Made by a program: the position numbers and the translations under genes
Notes under the pieces: model-generated
Seen by the model: only the letters and a program-made list of their open reading frames with translations
Told to the model about the DNA's origin: nothing
Databases searched by the model: none
Part shown: positions 6,800 through 15,988 of the stretch, one piece after another
Layout of the letters: every line of letters starts with the position of its first letter
How positions within the stretch are numbered: position 1 is the first letter of the stretch
From: CAZIVE01 sp964542435
GTDB lineage: Bacteria > Bacteroidota > Bacteroidia > Bacteroidales > Tannerellaceae
Length of the DNA stretch: 16,011 nucleotides
Assembly: GCA_964542435.1 (NCBI GenBank)
Contig: CAZIVE010000061.1
Location: 1 to 16,011 of the forward strand
Direction of reading: 5' to 3'

Positions 6800-8725
6800 T
6801 TAAGACATCTTCGTGATCGGAACCACAAACCAAAAGGTCGATCCTTTTCCAAAGACGGAATCGACGCCAATCTTTCCGCCCATCTGCTCAACGATACCCT
6901 GACAGATACTCAAGCCAAGACCAACACCGCTTGTGCCGCTTCCAAGCTGGACGTACTTATCGAAAATGGCATCTTTTTTATCTTCAGGGATTCCTTCGCC
7001 TGTATCTTCGACAAAGAAACGCACCGTATCATCCAGATTTTCATAACCGAAACGAATGCTTCCTTCCATCGTGTGCTTGACAGCATTGTTGAACAGATTC
7101 GTGATGACCTGCGTCAGACGGTTACGGTCTATTTCTATCGTTAGAGGTTTGCATTCTCGAAGTATCAGCTCCACATGCTCAGGCATCTGAAGTTTGAAGA
7201 CAGAATGCAGTTCCGTCATCAAAGCCTGAAGATCACAAGGTTTGTTGAAGAAGGTCATGGAATGTGCCTCCAACTTCGAGACATCGAGCACTTCAGCAAT
7301 CAATCGCTGCAGCATCTCATTGCTATTATGGATCACTTCATACTGCTGGCGACGCATTTCCGGATCATTCTCCTCTACAAGCAACTGAGAGAAGCCGTCG
7401 ATGGCATTCAATGGCGTCCGGATCTCATGGTTCATATTGGCAAAGAAAGCCAGCTTGCGGCGAGATTCTTCCACTTCTCTTTTTTCCTGTTCTTCAGCCC
7501 TCCTCGCATTTTTCTTGTTTTGGCGGATCACGACAATCAGAATGATGATGACAAAAAGAAGAGAGACTGCGCCCCACATCATGTAAGTCACTTTGAGTGC
7601 AGCTTGTTTATTCTGAATCTCCAGTTGATTCAGTTCCAATTGCGACCGTAGTGTCACCAGATCTTTTTTATAGGAAGCATTATCGAGAGAATCGTGGACT
7701 TTAACATACTGATCATATTCCAAATAAGCCTCTTTGTATCGATTCAAATCAAAAAGAAGCCGGCTGCGTTTCTTTAAAATGACCTCCTGACGCGTAGCCT
7801 CTTTCCTCAGATCCGAGATTTTCAGCATGCTGTTACTGAGTTCCAATGCTTTCTCTTTGTGACCGGTTTGATCATAGTAGTCAAACAACTGCTCCTGCAT
7901 CAGCAAATCCTGAGCAGCACGACCCGAATCAACTTTCACTAAATCATCCAATGCCGTTTTTGCCTCTTTATACATCTTATGAGGCATCAGGTATTCTGAA
8001 ATCAAACTCCGATCGTACGTGTATTCTACATAAGCATAGCTGATGAGGTCGCTATAACGCTCTATATGCTTCTTTCTCATCTCAACTGCGAAACTTTTCA
8101 GCTTATGAAGATATTTCATCAGTTTCTCATCACTGCTTGCATTTCGCAAAAGTTCGCGGAGGACATTGATCTGATTCTCAGGTGAGGCGTTACGCGCTTC
8201 CATCTCTGCCAGAATATTCTCCAGCAGCTGAAAGCCTTCATCGTTCATTTTAATCGAGTTGTAATACAATGCCAGATTCAGTCGCGCAGCATCTTCATAA
8301 TCCTTATTCTTCAGTTTCTTGGCCAAAGCCATGTCCTTGTCGATTTCAGCCTTTGCCTGCTTGACTTTCTGATCATGAATCAATTGAAAGATATACCAGT
8401 TTCGGATGAGATAATAGTCATCATAATTATTCTGCCGTAACACTGACGACTGCAATTGACCATAATAATGATAGAAACTATCGGGAATGCTAAAATAATA
8501 GTAACGCGAAAGATACATCAAAGCACGGATACGATACGGTTCGTTTTGGGAGACGCAAGACTCTTTATATAGCATCTGGGCCTCATCGATAAAATTTCTT
8601 GCATGTATATTCGCTAAAATATAATATCTCAGTTTTGCCATATATACCGTATCATTCTTCACAAGTGCAGAAGCCCATGGGAAGAAGGAAAACAGTAGTA
8701 ACAGCAGCAAAACGTTTTTTTTCAT
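6800..8725 (-). CDS. Membrane sensor histidine kinase, TPR-like sensor region (paralogue A)
   Basis: The 641-residue kinase has a signal peptide (1-20), a periplasmic all-helical region with TPR-like repeats (about 25-350, including PDSFYHYY and WYIFQLIHDQK), a coiled-coil stretch (355-378), one membrane segment (380-400), HisKA with the phospho-acceptor H433 in MNHEIRTPLN, and HATPase with an N-box around N543/N547, DTGEGIP (574-580) and GTSGVGLGL (597-605). It should autophosphorylate and pass phosphate to a separate response regulator, since it has no receiver domain. Its ATG overlaps the stop of the preceding paralogue by 4 bp (ATGA), and it is the last gene of the kinase run. Its HisKA core is identical to that of paralogue C over 68 residues, while its HATPase resembles paralogue D. 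The ligand is unknown. Confidence 0.92.
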   Translation of the reverse strand: MKKNVLLLLLLFSFFPWASALVKNDTVYMAKLRYYILANIHARNFIDEAQMLYKESCVSQNEPYRIRALMYLSRYYYFSIPDSFYHYYGQLQSSVLRQNNYDDYYLIRNWYIFQLIHDQKVKQAKAEIDKDMALAKKLKNKDYEDAARLNLALYYNSIKMNDEGFQLLENILAEMEARNASPENQINVLRELLRNASSDEKLMKYLHKLKSFAVEMRKKHIERYSDLISYAYVEYTYDRSLISEYLMPHKMYKEAKTALDDLVKVDSGRAAQDLLMQEQLFDYYDQTGHKEKALELSNSMLKISDLRKEATRQEVILKKRSRLLFDLNRYKEAYLEYDQYVKVHDSLDNASYKKDLVTLRSQLELNQLEIQNKQAALKVTYMMWGAVSLLFVIIILIVVIRQNKKNARRAEEQEKREVEESRRKLAFFANMNHEIRTPLNAIDGFSQLLVEENDPEMRRQQYEVIHNSNEMLQRLIAEVLDVSKLEAHSMTFFNKPCDLQALMTELHSVFKLQMPEHVELILRECKPLTIEIDRNRLTQVITNLFNNAVKHTMEGSIRFGYENLDDTVRFFVEDTGEGIPEDKKDAIFDKYVQLGSGTSGVGLGLSICQGIVEQMGGKIGVDSVFGKGSTFWFVVPITKMS

Positions 8726-10683
8726 GACGTCACATCTGCATTACCTTGAATAATCGGAACCACAAACCAGAAGGTCGAACCTTTCCCTAAAACAGAATCT
8801 ACGCCGATCTTCCCACCCATCTGCTCTATGATGCCCTTGCAGATTGTCAATCCAAGTCCTACGCCGCTTGTGCCGCTTCCGAGCTGGACATACTGCGCAA
8901 AAACAGCATCCAGTTTATCGGCTGGAATTCCTTCTCCTGTATCCTGCACATAAAACTTTACATTCTCGCCCAGTGGTTCGTAGCCGAAGGTGATGCTTCC
9001 CACCTTTGTATGCTTGACGGCATTGTTGAAGAGGTTCGTGATGACCTGTGTCAGACGATTTCGATCGATGACCATCGTCAACGGAGCACACTCACAAAGA
9101 ATCAGTTCCACGCCTTCCGGGACACGCATCTTGAAGAAGGATTCAAGCTCCTTCATAAGCGGAGGCATGTCGCAAGATTTATTGAAGAAGGTCATGGAAT
9201 GTGCTTCCAGTTTCGAGACATCGAGCACTTCCGAGACAAGTCTCTGCAAAAGTTCGTTGCTGTTGTGAATGATTTCATAATACTGGTGGCGCGCTTCCTT
9301 CTCCTCTTCCTCTACGATCAGCTGCGAAAAACCGTCAATGGCATTCAGTGGCGTTCGGATCTCATGATTCATATTGGCATAGAAAGCCAGTTTGCGTTGC
9401 GTTTCCTCCTCCTCTCGTTTGCGCTCTTCGTTAACACGTTTCGTCTCCTTACGACTATAATGAACCAGATTGACCAGTATGATGATGACAAGAATCAGCG
9501 TAACGCCTGCCCACAGCATGTAATTGACATAGGCCTGAGAACGCGTAGCCTTCAGTTCCGCCTGTTTGTTCTCCACCTCCAGTTGATTCAATTCCAATTG
9601 AGAACGGAGCGTTGCAAGATCCTTGTTATAGGATTCACTGTTGAGCGAGTCGTGCAGTTCCACATATTGACGATAAGTCACGAATGCCTCCTTTGTCTTA
9701 TCCATATCAAAAAGGAGATTGGCCCGTTTTTTCAAGATAACCGCCAAAGAACTTGCCTCCTTCCTGACATCTTTGGCATTCAGGATCATCTGATCGCTCA
9801 TCGCCAGCGCATTCTTCTTATCGTCAATCAGAATGTAATAGTCATACCAGAGATTCATGATCTGCATATCGTTGGAAGCACGTTTGTAATCCGTCTTCAT
9901 GATATCTTGAAGAGCCAACTCTGCCTCTTTGTATTTCTTCTGAGGAAACAGATATTTGCGGACGAGAATCCGGTCATAGAAAATCCGCATGTAAGAATAG
10001 GTCAAAAGAGGACTGTAACTCACGATGTGATTACTTTCCATGGTATCTATAAACCTCTTCAGTTTATTGAGATAAAGCAGAAGCTTGTCATTCTCTGAAT
10101 AGTTCAGTATCTCGCGGATAAGATTGATCTGTTTTTCCGGAGATGCCTTACGCTTTTCCATCGAAGCCAGGACATTTTCAAGAAGAGTGAAACTCTCCTT
10201 CTCCATCTTGACAGATAGATAATAATGAGCCAAATTCTGAAGAGACGAATCCAGATAATCCTGATTCTTCAACGACTTAGCCATTTTGATTTCATCATTG
10301 ATCACAGAAAGAGCCTCCTTGAGTTTCTGATCCTGTATCAACTGATAAATATACCAGCTCCGCGTGAGAAAATAATCATCATAGCTCTTCTGCTTCAATA
10401 AAAGCGGTTCCAGTTTCTGATAAAAATAGTAGAAACTGTCCGGATTCAGAATATAATAGTAACTAGCAAACGCTTTATAGGCGATGGCGCGGAAATGATC
10501 ATCTTTCACGGCATTGGCCTCTTTGAGCAAGTCGACGGCTTCAACCGGATATTCCTTTGAAGAGGCAACGAGGAGAATCCTTTTAGACATTTCAGACATG
10601 CGTATCGTGTCGTTACTCATTGTAGTTGCCTGCAAAGTCAAGGCAAGAATTGAGAATATCAGAAAGATGATGGCTCTTCTCAT
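8722..10683 (-). CDS. Membrane sensor histidine kinase, TPR-like sensor region (paralogue B)
   Basis: The 653-residue kinase has the same plan as its neighbours: signal peptide (1-20), helical sensor region (about 25-350, with PDSFYYFY, WYIYQLIQDQK and LLLYLNKLKRFID), coiled coil (355-382), membrane segment (about 388-408), H440 in MNHEIRTPLN and a full HATPase with DTGEGIP and GTSGVGLGL. It overlaps both neighbours by ATGA. It has the most divergent HisKA of the three complete paralogues, with VEEEEKEARHQYYEIIHNS where A and C have VEENDPEMRRQQYEVIHNS, and FNKSCD in place of FNKPCD. Its HATPase (ELESFFKM, NVKFYVQDTGEGIPADK) is close to that of paralogue C. It may therefore contact the partner response regulator differently. 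A 362-residue open frame on the opposite strand (9010-10098) is a codon-bias shadow. Confidence 0.92.
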   Translation of the reverse strand: MRRAIIFLIFSILALTLQATTMSNDTIRMSEMSKRILLVASSKEYPVEAVDLLKEANAVKDDHFRAIAYKAFASYYYILNPDSFYYFYQKLEPLLLKQKSYDDYFLTRSWYIYQLIQDQKLKEALSVINDEIKMAKSLKNQDYLDSSLQNLAHYYLSVKMEKESFTLLENVLASMEKRKASPEKQINLIREILNYSENDKLLLYLNKLKRFIDTMESNHIVSYSPLLTYSYMRIFYDRILVRKYLFPQKKYKEAELALQDIMKTDYKRASNDMQIMNLWYDYYILIDDKKNALAMSDQMILNAKDVRKEASSLAVILKKRANLLFDMDKTKEAFVTYRQYVELHDSLNSESYNKDLATLRSQLELNQLEVENKQAELKATRSQAYVNYMLWAGVTLILVIIILVNLVHYSRKETKRVNEERKREEEETQRKLAFYANMNHEIRTPLNAIDGFSQLIVEEEEKEARHQYYEIIHNSNELLQRLVSEVLDVSKLEAHSMTFFNKSCDMPPLMKELESFFKMRVPEGVELILCECAPLTMVIDRNRLTQVITNLFNNAVKHTKVGSITFGYEPLGENVKFYVQDTGEGIPADKLDAVFAQYVQLGSGTSGVGLGLTICKGIIEQMGGKIGVDSVLGKGSTFWFVVPIIQGNADVTS

Positions 10684-12638
10684 TCAATAGTCTCCTTATA
10701 TTTTGTCGGAATCACGAACCAGAAGGTAGAACCTTTGCCCAAAACGGAATCGACACCGATTTTTCCACCCATCTGCTTCACAATGCCTTTACAGATCGTC
10801 AATCCGAGACCTACTCCACTCGTGTTGCTGCCAAGCTGAACATACTGATTAAAGATGTCGTCCACCTTATCCGCCGGAATGCCTTCACCTGTGTCCTGCA
10901 CATAAAACTTCACGTTCTCACCCGACAGATCGTAACCGAAGGTGATGCTTCCCAGCTTCGTGTGCTTGACAGCATTGTTGAAGAGATTGGTGATGACCTG
11001 CGTCAGACGATTGCGGTCGGTTACAAGCGTCAGCGGAGCACACTCTCGAAGGATCAATTCCACTCCTTCCGGAACATGCATCTTAAAGAAGGATTCAAGC
11101 TCCTTCATGAGCGAAGGAACGTCACAAGGTTTATTGAAGAAGGTCATGGAATGAGCTTCCAGCTTCGAGACGTCGAGCACTTCGGCAATCAGCCGCTGCA
11201 ACATCTCATTACTATTATGAATCACTTCATACTGCTGGCGACGCATTTCCGGATCATTTTCCTCTACGAGCAACTGAGAGAAGCCGTCGATGGCATTCAA
11301 AGGAGTTCGAATCTCATGATTCATATCGGCAAAGAAAGCCAGTTTCTTTTGAGCCTCTTCATCCGCACGGAGTTTTTCCTCTTTCACTCGACGAGTCTCC
11401 TTCCTGCTGTAACGAACTATATTGACCAATATCAGAATAACCAGTATCAAGGTCACGCCACCCCACATCAGATAATTGATAAATGCATGTGAACGTGTCT
11501 GTTCCAACTCAACCTGTTTATTCTGCATTTCCAGTTTATCCAAATCCAACTGCGTACGCAAAGTTGCCAGATCCTTGTTATAGGAATCGCTGTTGAGGGA
11601 ATCATGGACCTGAATAAAAAGCCGACTGGTCTCGTAAGCCTCTTTATTACGGCCCATTTTATAAAAGAGAGTAGCGCGTCTGTCTAGAATAGTCTCCGTA
11701 GCGATTGCCTCTTGTCTGCTCTTGGCGATCTCCAACATCTGATCATTCATCTCAAGCGCCTTCATGTTGTCTCCGACGGCAACATAGTAGTCGACCCAAA
11801 TATCCTGAGACTGCAGATCGTGAGCGAAACGACTGGGATCTATCTTTACCAGATAGTCAAGAGCCTCTTTGGCCTCCTTATATCTTTTGTGAGGCATGAG
11901 ATACCTATTGATATATACTCTGTAATAGTTGTATTCTACGAACTTTTGCGTCAGAAGATTACTATAACTCTCAATATGGTCTCTCCTCATTACATCAATG
12001 AAATTTTTCAATTTGGAGAGATAAAGCAACAGCTTGTCATCAGTAGGGCAGTTGTTAAGAATCTCCCGCAACATGTTGATCTGATCTTCTGCTTTGGCAT
12101 GGCGTTTTTCCATAGAGGCAAGAATACTTTCGGATAGATTGAAACTCTCCTTATTCATCTTCAGCGCTTTGTAATAGTGCGCCAGATTCTGTAATGAACC
12201 GTCCAAGAAATCGGGCCTTTTCATTTCCTTGGCTCTTTTCGTATCTTCATTGATCACAGCCAAAGCCTGCTTCATCTTCTGATCGTGAATCAACTGATAG
12301 ATATACCAACTTCTATAGCGGAAGAAGTTCTGATAATCTTTTACCTGCCAAACACTGGCTTCCAATCGATGATAATAGAGATAAAAGCTATCCGGAATCT
12401 TCATATAATAAAATCTCGTGATCGATTCCAATGCAAAAGTACGATAATGGGCATTGTCTGCAGCTACGGCCTCTCTCAATAACTGCTGGGAATCATCCAG
12501 GAAATTATCGGCCTGAATATTATCAGTTATCTTCTTTTCCATTTGTGCCATATGTAGAGTGTCACCCTTCACAGCAGCAGAAGCTGTGAATTTCAAGAAT
12601 AACTGTAATATGAGCACAAACAGAAAAACTCTCGTCAT
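10680..12638 (-). CDS. Membrane sensor histidine kinase, TPR-like sensor region (paralogue C)
   Basis: I place the start at 12638 (MTRVFLFVLILQLFLK), giving a 652-residue protein with a proper signal peptide and a 19-bp gap after the stop of paralogue D. An in-frame ATG at 12776 would add 46 hydrophilic residues lying inside D's coding sequence and would spoil the signal. The order is sensor helices (about 25-350), coiled coil (357-382), membrane segment (about 389-409), H441 in MNHEIRTPLN, then HATPase with DTGEGIP and NTSGVGLGL. The protein is a mosaic: the HisKA core (DNA 11121-11324) matches paralogue A without a residue change, but the sensor, membrane and HATPase parts are closest to paralogue B. 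It ends in an ATGA overlap with B. It has no receiver domain. Confidence 0.92.
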   Translation of the reverse strand: MTRVFLFVLILQLFLKFTASAAVKGDTLHMAQMEKKITDNIQADNFLDDSQQLLREAVAADNAHYRTFALESITRFYYMKIPDSFYLYYHRLEASVWQVKDYQNFFRYRSWYIYQLIHDQKMKQALAVINEDTKRAKEMKRPDFLDGSLQNLAHYYKALKMNKESFNLSESILASMEKRHAKAEDQINMLREILNNCPTDDKLLLYLSKLKNFIDVMRRDHIESYSNLLTQKFVEYNYYRVYINRYLMPHKRYKEAKEALDYLVKIDPSRFAHDLQSQDIWVDYYVAVGDNMKALEMNDQMLEIAKSRQEAIATETILDRRATLFYKMGRNKEAYETSRLFIQVHDSLNSDSYNKDLATLRTQLDLDKLEMQNKQVELEQTRSHAFINYLMWGGVTLILVILILVNIVRYSRKETRRVKEEKLRADEEAQKKLAFFADMNHEIRTPLNAIDGFSQLLVEENDPEMRRQQYEVIHNSNEMLQRLIAEVLDVSKLEAHSMTFFNKPCDVPSLMKELESFFKMHVPEGVELILRECAPLTLVTDRNRLTQVITNLFNNAVKHTKLGSITFGYDLSGENVKFYVQDTGEGIPADKVDDIFNQYVQLGSNTSGVGLGLTICKGIVKQMGGKIGVDSVLGKGSTFWFVIPTKYKETIE

Positions 12639-12657
12639 ATCTGTACGTTTTATCCTT

Positions 12658-14480
12658 TTATTGCGCGGGAATCGTAAACCAGAATGTCGAGCCTTCACCA
12701 AAAATTGAGTCCACTCCAATCGTTCCTCCCATCTGCTCAACAATTCCTTTGCAAATTGTAAGTCCGAGTCCGACACCGCTCGTTCCGCTTCCTAACTGTA
12801 CGTATTGATCAAAAATAACGTCTATTTTGTCTTTAGGAATTCCTTCTCCAGTGTCTTTTACAAAGAAACGTATTTTATCGTCATTTTGATCATATCCAAA
12901 AGAAATTCTTCCCTTTATTGTATGTTTTGTAGCGTTATTGAAAAGATTGGTGATTACCTGAGTCAGACGATTTCTGTCGATCACGAGCGTCAGAGGCGGA
13001 CAATCTTCCAAAGCCAATTCTACATTTTCAGGCATACGAAGTTTAAAGATACCATGCAACTCATTCATGAGCGAAGGAATATCACAAGGCTTGTTGAAGA
13101 AGGTCATGGCNNNNNNNNNNNNNNNNNNNNNNNNNNNNNNNNNNNNNNNNNNNNNNNNNNNNNNNNNNNNNNNNNNNNNNNNNNNNNNNNNNNNNNNNNN
13201 NNNNNNNNNNTTGTCTCTTTCCGGCTGTGACCCACCAGAACGACCAGAATGAAAACGACCAGGATCAATGTCAAAGCGCCCCACATATAATAGTTAGCAT
13301 ACGCACGTGAGTGAGCAGCCTCCAACTCGGCCTGTTTGTTCTCAACCTCCAGTTTGTTGACTTTAAGCTGGGTCTGCAGCTTGGCAAGATCCTTCATGTA
13401 GCTCTCATTGTTGACGGAGTCCTTCAGGTGTTCATACAACAGCCTTGCTTCGTATGCTTCATCGGAACGATGCAGTTTATGCAGAATATTGCTATGATTA
13501 TTAAGCGTGAGAATGATGGACGATATCTCTTTATTATTTTTATAATAGGCCATCATCAAGCTGGTTTCATCCAATGCTTTTTTGTAATCGCCCATTTTGA
13601 CATACGTCTTCATTAGTAATTCATGCACCAGCATATTACGGGCTGAAACGGAAGGATCGGAAGATTCGGCCTTAAAGAGCTCTTGTTTTGCTCTTTGAGG
13701 ATCGTTTTTATTAACCAGATAGTAAGCACCCAGATTGCGATAATAGCAATACTGCAAGAAAGAGAGCGTCAACTGTTCGTCGTATCTTTCTTTATGCTGC
13801 TCTATCATGTTGTCGATAAAGAATTTGAGTTTATTCAAATAGTATATTTTCTTTTCACCCGTTTGAGAATCATCCAGCAATTCACGCAGAAGATTGAGCT
13901 GTGCGGACTTATCCGCATTGCGTTTTTCCATCTGGGCATACAGATCTTCCCTCAGCGCATAAGATTCTTTCTCCTTATGGATTTGTTTATAAAAATAGGC
14001 AAGCGTCTGCAACGCCATCTCATGATATCTCGGATTATTGAGACCTTTTGTTTCCTGGAGCATCTTATTGAGGCGGATGGATGCCTCTTTGATTCTCTTA
14101 TCGGTAACCAGCTGATAGACATACCAGGCTTTTGCCCGATAAACATCCTCGTAATTTTTCAGTTTTTGCGCGGACATCTCATAAAGCGGACAATATTTGT
14201 AGAAACTGTCCGGATTGGCATGGTAATAGACACGAGCAAGGGATTTCAACGCCTCAAACTTGTATTTCTCATTGTGCGCCGCGAGAGCTTCATTATACAG
14301 TTGCAACGATTTTCCGGCATAATTCTTGGTTGCGGTCATGGCAATGATCTCTTTGACAAGTTGAGCCATATGCGTGGTATCCACAGATGAAGCCGATGCA
14401 GACGAAACGTTTGCAATTCCTAATATGACAAGCAGTATGTAGTAGAACCTTCTCATCTCTTTTGACTCTTTTGTCCTCAT
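12658..14480 (-). CDS. Membrane sensor histidine kinase (paralogue D), interrupted by an assembly gap
   Basis: The N-terminal 423 residues are readable upstream of the gap: signal peptide (about 1-30), TPR-like helices (PDSFYKY, WYVYQLVTDK), coiled coil (360-388) and membrane segment (about 395-417), ending at SRKET. After the gap come MTFFNKPCD and a complete HATPase with DTGEGIP and GTSGVGLGL, ending IPAQ. The H-box is inside the gap. With 100 N the two halves are out of frame, but the sibling spacing predicts 242 missing bp, which restores the frame and gives about 654 residues, so I treat it as one intact gene. The ATG at 14480 overlaps the preceding stop (ATGA); the ATG at 14456 (MRRFYYILL) is a plausible alternative. 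The HATPase resembles paralogue A. Confidence 0.8.
13111..13210. other. Assembly gap of exactly 100 N
   Basis: Exactly 100 ambiguous bases, the conventional length for a scaffold gap of unknown size. It falls in the HisKA-coding part of paralogue D, the segment most alike among the paralogues, as expected where short-read assembly breaks in a repeat. Confidence 0.97.
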
Positions 14481-15988
14481 TTCATCGAAATCTTTCCGGG
14501 AATCTCAAACCAGAAGGTTGAGCCTTCGCCGGGAGTTGACATCACACCTATCTTTCCATTCAGCTTATCCACAATCATCTTGCAGATGCTGAGTCCCAAA
14601 CCTGTTCCCTGTTTGAAGGGATCGATCTTTTCAAAACGTTCAAAAATATGAGCCATGGCCTTGACCTGCATTCCGATGCCTGTGTCCTTGACATATACGT
14701 AAACGCCGTCTGCACGCGGTTCATAGCCATAGGTTATACTGCCTTCCTCGGTGAACTTAGTGGCATTGGAAAGCAGATTGTTCAACAACTGTTTGAAATG
14801 AGGTCTGTCCGAAACGAAGATATAATCTTGATTTGGCAACGCGAGATTCAATTTCACGCCGGGTTCGACACGGAACAGATAGGCAGGAAGCAGATCCTCG
14901 AACAACTGGTTCATTGGGAAAGGCGCTTCTTCCAATTCAGCATTGCCTGATTCCAGTTGTGAGATGTTCAAAATGTCATCCACAATCCGCAATAGGAGCG
15001 TATTGTTTTTCTCGATGATCTTGGCGAAATCGCACCGTTGCTCTTCATCCGACGAATCGGCAAGTAGCTGCGAAAAGCCGATGATCGCATTCAGAGGCGT
15101 ACGGATCTCATGACTCATATTGGCAATGAAAGCATCCTTCATGCGATTGCTCTCTTCAGCTAAACGACGGGCATTGAGATTCTCGATGTTCGTTTTCTCA
15201 TTCGAAATGTCACGCATGATTCCTATAACGACACTCGGATTCCGCTGTTCATCCCATTTGTAGGTACGTCCATGGAAACTGTACCAATGGTATTTTCCAT
15301 CCAAGTAACAGCAACGAAGTTCGAAATCACAAACGTCCGCAGTACCTTTATGCACCTTATCTGTCTCACGTAGGAATACATCAAAATCTTCAGGATGAAT
15401 ATAACGGTACAACTCATCACGCTTAAATTCTATAGAATAGCTGCCTTTATTGGAAGACGATTTAAAAGTCGTTATTTCATTTTTAACGTCATGTTTCCAT
15501 GGTAAGATACCACTCATCTGACAAGCCATGGAAAGAGAAAGATTATCCATTCTCAGAGACTCCTCCTTTTCCAACAATTCGGTCAAATCGACGGACATTC
15601 CCAGCAACAACGGAGCTCCGTCCTTGCGTTTGATAGGTACTTTTACAGTGATATTAGTGTGGACATTGCCTTTGCTATCTTTTACCTTCTCAAAAAACTG
15701 CTTCTTCTGTTCATTTCGGATGATCTCTTGGTCCATATCCCGAAAGCGAAGCGCCATCTCCTTGTCGTCAAACAATTCCTGATCCGTATGACCGACAGGA
15801 TTCTTCACTTTTTTCGAATACAATTCGTTGATTTTTTGACTGGAATAAATGTATTTCAAGTCATCTCCCGAATCCTTTACGAAAAGGTAAAGGGGAATGG
15901 AGCTGACAATATTTGACATAATATTCTGCAGATCATCATAGCTCAAATGAACCTGCTCTTCTTTACCCTTATCCGAACCATCTTCCAT
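14477..15988 (-). CDS. Soluble PAS-PAS sensor histidine kinase
   Basis: The 503-residue kinase has no signal peptide or membrane segment and should be cytoplasmic. Two PAS domains are visible: about 20-138 (SIPLYLFVKDS, ending GMSVDLTELLE) and about 150-265 (YIHPEDFDVF, then the PAC-like part HWYSFHGRTYKW through GIMRDISNEK). HisKA follows with H293 in MSHEIRTPLN, then HATPase with N404/N408, DTGIG (435-439) and GTGLGL (461-466). The start is supported by an in-frame TAA 9 bp upstream (15998-16000). It is the first kinase gene of the run seen here and overlaps paralogue D by ATGA. Its catalytic half differs clearly from the four membrane kinases, so it is not a recent duplicate. It probably senses a cytoplasmic or redox cue, but no cofactor-binding residue can be named. 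Its promoter lies outside the window. Confidence 0.9.
   Translation of the reverse strand: MEDGSDKGKEEQVHLSYDDLQNIMSNIVSSIPLYLFVKDSGDDLKYIYSSQKINELYSKKVKNPVGHTDQELFDDKEMALRFRDMDQEIIRNEQKKQFFEKVKDSKGNVHTNITVKVPIKRKDGAPLLLGMSVDLTELLEKEESLRMDNLSLSMACQMSGILPWKHDVKNEITTFKSSSNKGSYSIEFKRDELYRYIHPEDFDVFLRETDKVHKGTADVCDFELRCCYLDGKYHWYSFHGRTYKWDEQRNPSVVIGIMRDISNEKTNIENLNARRLAEESNRMKDAFIANMSHEIRTPLNAIIGFSQLLADSSDEEQRCDFAKIIEKNNTLLLRIVDDILNISQLESGNAELEEAPFPMNQLFEDLLPAYLFRVEPGVKLNLALPNQDYIFVSDRPHFKQLLNNLLSNATKFTEEGSITYGYEPRADGVYVYVKDTGIGMQVKAMAHIFERFEKIDPFKQGTGLGLSICKMIVDKLNGKIGVMSTPGEGSTFWFEIPGKISMK

Noticed and set aside
9010..10098. Long plus-strand open frame (362 residues) opposite kinase paralogue B
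   Set aside because: It is antisense to a clear kinase with intact motifs. Its composition (Ile/His/Gln/Arg-rich) is that of a complement-strand shadow, and shorter versions recur opposite the sibling kinases.
12639..12776. Extended N-terminus for kinase paralogue C
   Set aside because: The extra 46 residues are hydrophilic, overlap the end of paralogue D in another frame, and would bury the signal peptide that the siblings carry at their first residues.
12658..14480. Paralogue D as a pseudogene or two genes
   Set aside because: The apparent frame break is due to the arbitrary 100-N gap. The flanking frames fit one intact gene once the sibling spacing is used.
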